From positions 1-10,092 of the forward strand of contig CALHKJ010000087.1 of the NCBI GenBank assembly GCA_938033975.1: a DNA stretch of 10,092 bases. Direction: 5' to 3'. Below are positions 5,754-10,092 of this stretch, piece by piece (the stretch's first letter is position 1; every line of letters begins with the position of its first letter). This DNA comes from an uncultured Saprospiraceae bacterium (GTDB taxonomy: Bacteria > Bacteroidota > Bacteroidia > Chitinophagales > Saprospiraceae). A program made the translations under genes and the position numbers. The notes below the pieces were generated by a model, which saw only the letters and a program-made list of their open reading frames with translations, searched no databases and was not told the DNA's origin.

Positions 5754-8312
5754 ATGAAACACTTCTTTACACTTATTTTATTGAGCTTTTACATAGCTAG
5801 CAGTGCACAAATCATCACTGAAATCATGTACAATCCTCCTGAATCAGGAACTGATTCATTGGAATATGTAGAAATTTATAACAACACAGGCGCAGACATT
5901 AACCTTGAAGGATATTCATTTGAGGGTTTTGACTTGGTTTTTGAATCAAGAATCTTTGCTTCAGAGGAATACCTTGTAGTTGCTGTCAATAGTGCAGCGA
6001 TGCAGTCTGTTTTTGGAGTACCAGCCACCCAATGGGAAAGTGGAGGCCTAAATAATAGTGGTGAGGAAATCTCAATCATTAATCCTGACAACATTAAAAT
6101 CAGTACAGTTAGATATGAAAGCGGAGGTGCATGGTCTGAAATGGCAGATGCACAGGGATTTTCACTTGAGCTTTGTGATGTATCTGCCTTTGAATTTGAT
6201 CCAGCAAATTGGGGAGTTTCAAACTTTGACAGTGGAGCAGTAATAAATGGCGTGCAAATTTTTGGTAGTCCAGGTAGAGCTAATGAACCAGATTGCTCTA
6301 TGATTTCAGAAGAAGTGACTACAGTTGCTATTAATGAGGTAATGTATAATGCTCCAGGAGATAGTCTTGAATACATAGAATTTTTTAATTACGGAACTGA
6401 TACTGTAAACTTGTCTGGTTGGACGATTGATGGAGATGTGACTTATAATCTACCTGGCCTAAGTCTACAGCCTAATAGCACTTTACTGATTGCTTCAAAC
6501 GAAAGTGTTATAGAGAACCAATTCAATACATTTGCTTTTCAGTGGCCAGCTGGCCAAACCCTTGGAGATGAAGTTGGTGAGATAAGACTTTTTACTGGTG
6601 TAGGAACTTTAGTGGAAACTTTAAATTATGGATCCTCTGACCCTTGGCCCACTACAACAGCAGGAGTAGCTATCACAAGATGTGATTATGAAGGTTCTGC
6701 GAGTGCTCCAGAAAGTTGGGTAGCATCAAGTATAGATATTCTAGGAGATCAAAGCTATTTTGGAAGTCCAGGTTTGGTTAATCAGTGTGGAAATTTAACG
6801 ATTGGTGAGGCAACGGCGACAGATGCGGATGGAAGCATACTAATGGATGGAGAAACAGCAACTCTGACCGGAATTGTCCACAGCCCTAATTATAATGGGA
6901 GCGGATTACAATTTGCATTGATTGACAATCAAAATGATGGAATCAATGTTTTTACTTTTAGCAGTGACACAGGTTATGAACCAATCTTGGGAGATAATAT
7001 TACCGTAACAGGAGAGCTAGGACAATTCAATGGCTTGGCACAAATCCAACCAACTTCAATTGTTGTTAATAGTATTGGCAACTTATTATTTGAACCAACT
7101 GAGGTAACACAGCCAAGTGAAGAAACAGAATCACAATTAATTACAATCAGAGATGTACAGGTCATTGATCCTGAAGATTGGACCAATCAAGGTTCTGGAT
7201 TTAATGTTGATATAACAAATGGTGTAGACACTGTTCTAATGAGAATCGATGCAGATATTAGCTCTATCTTTGATCTTGGATACCCACAAGGAACTTTTAA
7301 TGTAACAGGTATTGGATGGCAATTTGACAACTCTAGTCCATATGATTCTGGATATCAAATCCAACCAAGATTTATTGCTGACATCGATCCATATGACGAA
7401 TTTATGCCTGATACAACCACTGTTGTTGATGCATTTCCTTTAAGAACCATTTTAGAAATGACCAATGTTACTGCAGAAGGTGTTGCAGATTCATTAGGAG
7501 TTAGTTGTGCACTGGAAGGAATTGTTCATGGCGTAAACTTTTCTGGATCAGATTTGATCATGACAATTATTGATGAAAACAATAATGGAATTGGGGTATT
7601 CAACAATGATAACACAGTTGGCTATGTAGTACAAGAAGGTGATCTAGTAAGATTAAAAGGAAGCATTAGTCAATTTAATGGCTTGACTCAATTGGCGACC
7701 GATAGTTTGGAAATTCTGAGTATTGGAAACGACTTGGTTAGTCCAATATTAATGGATGTCGAAGTTGATAATTTTGAAGAAGTCAATGAGTCTAGCTTAA
7801 TATCTCTGGGTGCTGTAACTATGGCTGATGTAACTCAATGGGATGGTGATGGTTCATCATTCAACATTGATCTACTTAACTCATCAGGACAAGAGTTTAC
7901 GATGAGAATTGATAACGATACTGAATTAGCGAGCATGCCACTTCCAGAAGGTCTTGACGGCCTATTTGTTGTTACTGGACTACAAGGTCAATTTGACAGT
8001 AGTGAACCATTCGATTCAGGATATCAAATCCTTCCAAGGTACATTGCAGATTTTCAAATTATATCAAATGTAATTGATACTGAATTTGATTCAGCAATTA
8101 ACATTTATCCCAATCCAGCAAGTGAGCTACTTGAAGTAAGAACTGAAAACGAAATAGAAGCTTATAAGATTTATAATTCCCTTGGACAACTTATCGAGAG
8201 CAACAAATTTGACTACCAAATTTCGGTTTCACATTTGCCGGAAGGCAGCTACTCTATCCTATTTAGTTCAGGAGAAAAACTAAGCACGAAGAAATTTATT
8301 AAGATTAAGTAA
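5754..8312 (+). CDS. Secreted lamin-tail / OB-like repeat protein with T9SS sorting domain
   Basis: This complete 852-residue protein is exported through Sec and then the type IX system. Residues 1-18 are a signal peptide (hydrophobic core at about 5-15, cleavage probably after SSA). Two lamin-tail domains follow, at about 19-175 and 190-345, with paired openings ITEIMYN..DSLEYVE and INEVMYN..DSLEYIE and paired endings FGSPG. Then come two copies of a ~200-residue module (348-545 and 565-767) that looks like tandem OB-like beta folds, with GIVH, GQFNGLAQ/SQFNGLTQ and DSGYQI..R.IAD. A type A T9SS sorting domain with IYPNPAS (784-790) closes the protein (about 778-852). Four of the five cysteines (141, 181, 310, 345) form one pair per lamin-tail domain, probably disulfides. 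No nuclease, peptidase or other catalytic domain is recognisable, so binding or adhesion is the likely role. The start is fixed by the signal peptide. The function remains unknown. Confidence 0.92.
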   Translation: MKHFFTLILLSFYIASSAQIITEIMYNPPESGTDSLEYVEIYNNTGADINLEGYSFEGFDLVFESRIFASEEYLVVAVNSAAMQSVFGVPATQWESGGLNNSGEEISIINPDNIKISTVRYESGGAWSEMADAQGFSLELCDVSAFEFDPANWGVSNFDSGAVINGVQIFGSPGRANEPDCSMISEEVTTVAINEVMYNAPGDSLEYIEFFNYGTDTVNLSGWTIDGDVTYNLPGLSLQPNSTLLIASNESVIENQFNTFAFQWPAGQTLGDEVGEIRLFTGVGTLVETLNYGSSDPWPTTTAGVAITRCDYEGSASAPESWVASSIDILGDQSYFGSPGLVNQCGNLTIGEATATDADGSILMDGETATLTGIVHSPNYNGSGLQFALIDNQNDGINVFTFSSDTGYEPILGDNITVTGELGQFNGLAQIQPTSIVVNSIGNLLFEPTEVTQPSEETESQLITIRDVQVIDPEDWTNQGSGFNVDITNGVDTVLMRIDADISSIFDLGYPQGTFNVTGIGWQFDNSSPYDSGYQIQPRFIADIDPYDEFMPDTTTVVDAFPLRTILEMTNVTAEGVADSLGVSCALEGIVHGVNFSGSDLIMTIIDENNNGIGVFNNDNTVGYVVQEGDLVRLKGSISQFNGLTQLATDSLEILSIGNDLVSPILMDVEVDNFEEVNESSLISLGAVTMADVTQWDGDGSSFNIDLLNSSGQEFTMRIDNDTELASMPLPEGLDGLFVVTGLQGQFDSSEPFDSGYQILPRYIADFQIISNVIDTEFDSAINIYPNPASELLEVRTENEIEAYKIYNSLGQLIESNKFDYQISVSHLPEGSYSILFSSGEKLSTKKFIKIK
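6795..7388 (+). repeat. OB-like module, copy 1 (protein residues 348-545)
   Basis: First copy of a diverged protein-level tandem duplication. It contains LTGIVHSPNYNGSG (371-384), a D-rich turn DNQNDGINVF (391-400), GQFNGLAQ (423-430) and the closing DSGYQIQPRFIADID (531-545). Corresponding landmarks in copy 2 sit 216 residues later in the first half and 223 residues later at the end. Confidence 0.75.
7446..8054 (+). repeat. OB-like module, copy 2 (protein residues 565-767)
   Basis: Second copy, with LEGIVHGVNFSGSD (587-600), DENNNGIGVF (607-616), SQFNGLTQ (639-646) and DSGYQILPRYIAD (754-766). The protein sequence has clearly diverged from copy 1, so this is an old duplication. The fold assignment is inferred from the alternating beta-strand pattern and the company of lamin-tail domains. 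Confidence 0.75.
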
Positions 8313-8344
8313 TCTTGGAGAAAACAACTCATTTACAGAAGTAA

Positions 8345-8387
8345 TAAAAAAAGAAAGCCGGTTCCTACTTAAAGGAACCGGCTTCTT
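8345..8387. terminator. Bidirectional terminator between the convergent genes
   Basis: AAGCCGGTTCCT (8355-8366) and AGGAACCGGCTT (8373-8384) form a perfect 12-bp stem with the loop ACTTAA. On the minus strand the stem is followed by TTTCTTTTTTT, a strong U-tract for the surface-protein gene. On the plus strand only TTCTT follows, so termination of the lamin-tail gene would be weaker. The 101-base gap between the two stop codons is mostly this element. Confidence 0.92.
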
Positions 8388-8413
8388 AAGAAATATAAGA
8401 ACCCAAATTTATC

Positions 8414-10092
8414 TTAATTGATAAAAATCATTTTCTTCGTTGCTGAGAATCCATTGTATTCTAATCTATAAAGAAGAATTCCTTTATTTTCAAGATTAGT
8501 ACCATTTAGGATTACTGAATTAACTCCTTTACTAAAGCTATCTGATTCTCTGTAGATAACTTTTCCATCAGCCGACATTACTTCTAAAGTAGCATCTCCA
8601 GCTTCTGGAAGGAAAAATCCAATCTCAGTTGAGTTATTAAACGGATTTGGAGTGTTCTGGAACAACTCAAAAGAACCGCCATTTGCCAAAGACCCAGATG
8701 TCTGTAGAACAATATCTTTAATTTCACCCTGCGTTGTATATGCCTCGGCATTAGTCACTGCAGAATTAATTGTCAATACATTCTCTACTTTATCTTCAAT
8801 CTTAGTTTTAAAATTCAAAGCAAATAATTCCGCTCCTGCCACCACATCAACTCCTTTGATATCGTCAAATGAAACAGTTATTATTCCTTCTTGTACATTT
8901 TGCAAATTCAAATTATAATTCGCTAAAGCCAAGGTTCCACTTTCATAACCATTGAAGCTCATTGCAGCTGCATCATACTCGATAGTAAACTGTAGACCTT
9001 CAATCGTAGAACTTTCAATTGCATTAAAAGCAACATGTAAATCTTGAGCTGCTTCGAATTCAATGTTTTTAGTTTCCATTCTGAAAGCAGAAGATCTATT
9101 CTCCAATGTTGGATTTGCAAAGTTTAGAATTGCATTTCCATTCACATCACCAACTTTAATTCCAAAGAAGTTTGCTTGATCATCTGAAATCAAAAGGTTA
9201 TTGTAAACAACAGTCTCTGGGAAATTCCACGGGTTTTCAACATCAATAAATAAATGTGTATCTGGTACAAATACCCAAGGCTCATTTGACTGCCACTCAT
9301 CATATATTCCTAACACTAATTTTCTCATCTCAATCAAATCAACCGCCGTAACAGTGTTTGATTTATTGACGTCCGCTGCTATGATTTTGTATGGCGAATC
9401 AAGATCCTGTATACCCAAAATGTGCTTTTGGATCAGCAAAATATCTAAGGTAGAAACTCCATTCAATGCATCATCTTGCTTAGTAGGCTTCACCATATAG
9501 CCATTATAAAATGGCACCTCTTCGAACATATAATCACCATTAATAGTTGACTCATTGTTCATTAGGTCCGTCATGTCTTCATATAATAAGACTTCAACCT
9601 CTTCAATTTCTTCTAGGTTTTCTGTGAATATATTTCCACCTAAATATGCTCTAGCTCCTTCTTCATCAGCACAAATGCCTTGAGAATCTTGAAGGTGTAA
9701 GGTTACAACACATGACTCATATGAACCACTAGCATCAACAACAAATACCTCTAAAGGAATACTTGCTCCTACACCATTAGGCAGATCATTACAATCAAAG
9801 TTCATGTTTGGACTTAAATTACCATTATCTGGATTGGTAAATGAAAATACAAGCTCATCATCTTCACCACATCCTGCTTCGCTCTTTAAGTCAAAGTCTG
9901 AAGCCCAAATTTCTGCTTGGCCTTGATCATCTAATACCCAAACCACTGAACCTAAACAAATTGCTACTGGAGGATTATTTCCTGTCACAGTTACCGTAAA
10001 TGTACATACGTCAGTATTTCCACATGCGTCATATACTGTAATTGAAACTACGTGTGTACCACCAGTTAATGTTGTGCTTATTAAGTTTCCAC
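8414..10092 (-). CDS. Large surface protein: HYR-like / Cna-B-like / dockerin-like / cohesin-like / T9SS, 5' truncated by window edge
   Basis: The frame stays open on the minus strand from the stop at 8414-8416 to the right edge, so the GTG at 9986-9988 is internal and the N-terminus is missing. Residues below count from that GTG. The part nearest the edge ends an Ig/HYR-like domain (TVYDACGNTDVCTFTVTV, upstream of the GTG). A second domain follows at about 6-106, then a Cna-B-like domain at about 112-168, with GNIFTEN and NGDYMFEEV. A dockerin-like region (about 170-285) holds a full calcium loop D206-x-N208-x-S210...D217, a degenerate first loop ending at D182, and a third partial DVNGN (281-285). 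A cohesin-like beta domain with GLQFTIEYD (331-339) lies at about 302-430. A T9SS type A sorting domain, NTPNPFNNSTEIGF (445-458), closes it. This order is typical of Saprospiraceae surface proteins. It is exported; a structural or adhesive role is inferred. Confidence 0.9.
   Translation of the reverse strand, partial: GNLISTTLTGGTHVVSITVYDACGNTDVCTFTVTVTGNNPPVAICLGSVVWVLDDQGQAEIWASDFDLKSEAGCGEDDELVFSFTNPDNGNLSPNMNFDCNDLPNGVGASIPLEVFVVDASGSYESCVVTLHLQDSQGICADEEGARAYLGGNIFTENLEEIEEVEVLLYEDMTDLMNNESTINGDYMFEEVPFYNGYMVKPTKQDDALNGVSTLDILLIQKHILGIQDLDSPYKIIAADVNKSNTVTAVDLIEMRKLVLGIYDEWQSNEPWVFVPDTHLFIDVENPWNFPETVVYNNLLISDDQANFFGIKVGDVNGNAILNFANPTLENRSSAFRMETKNIEFEAAQDLHVAFNAIESSTIEGLQFTIEYDAAAMSFNGYESGTLALANYNLNLQNVQEGIITVSFDDIKGVDVVAGAELFALNFKTKIEDKVENVLTINSAVTNAEAYTTQGEIKDIVLQTSGSLANGGSFELFQNTPNPFNNSTEIGFFLPEAGDATLEVMSADGKVIYRESDSFSKGVNSVILNGTNLENKGILLYRLEYNGFSATKKMIFIN

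Noticed and set aside
5876..6376. 166-codon minus-strand ORF inside the lamin-tail gene
   Set aside because: It is antisense to a well-supported secreted protein and has a low-complexity Ser/Leu/Pro-rich translation typical of a shadow frame.
9986..9988. GTG as the start of the minus-strand surface protein
   Set aside because: The frame continues upstream to the window edge with Ig/HYR-like protein sequence and no signal peptide follows the GTG, so it is an internal valine codon.

Overview
The window looks like a chromosomal segment of a Bacteroidota bacterium, most likely of the Saprospiria/Lewinella type. The reasons are an AT-rich composition, start codons without clear Shine-Dalgarno sequences, a Bacteroidota-style promoter (TGTG-N20-TATTTTTG) ahead of the aconitase gene, and two proteins ending in type IX secretion (T9SS) C-terminal sorting domains. 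One of those two has the HYR-like / Cna-B-like / dockerin-like / cohesin-like / T9SS order that I associate with Saprospiraceae surface proteins. The assignment is inference from protein style, not from a marker gene.

Layout, left to right. Positions 2-748 hold the 3' part of a serine beta-lactamase-family hydrolase, cut by the window edge. It is followed 10 bases later by a NUDT15-like Nudix hydrolase (759-1187). A 271-base spacer carries weak hairpins and a good promoter candidate for a complete mitochondrial-type aconitase (1459-3735), which ends in a clear intrinsic terminator. Next is a two-gene unit: a YhhQ-type queuosine-precursor transporter (3917-4702) and, 2 bases after it, a CtlX-type arginine deiminase-related hydrolase (4705-5622). 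A secreted 852-residue protein (5754-8312) has two lamin-tail domains, two copies of a ~200-residue OB-like module and a T9SS signal. It converges on a minus-strand surface protein (8414 to beyond the right edge), and a bidirectional terminator with a perfect 12-bp stem lies between the two.

The genes do not form one pathway. Aconitase is core TCA cycle; the Nudix enzyme and the queuosine-precursor transporter concern nucleotide and tRNA-modification metabolism; CtlX concerns citrulline/arginine metabolism; the last two genes are exported to the cell surface or medium. I found no RNA gene, CRISPR array, insertion sequence or phage gene, and nothing that amounts to a clear undescribed system. 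The points most worth a second look are the lamin-tail/OB protein that lacks the catalytic domain these modules often accompany, and the dockerin-like plus cohesin-like modules in one polypeptide.
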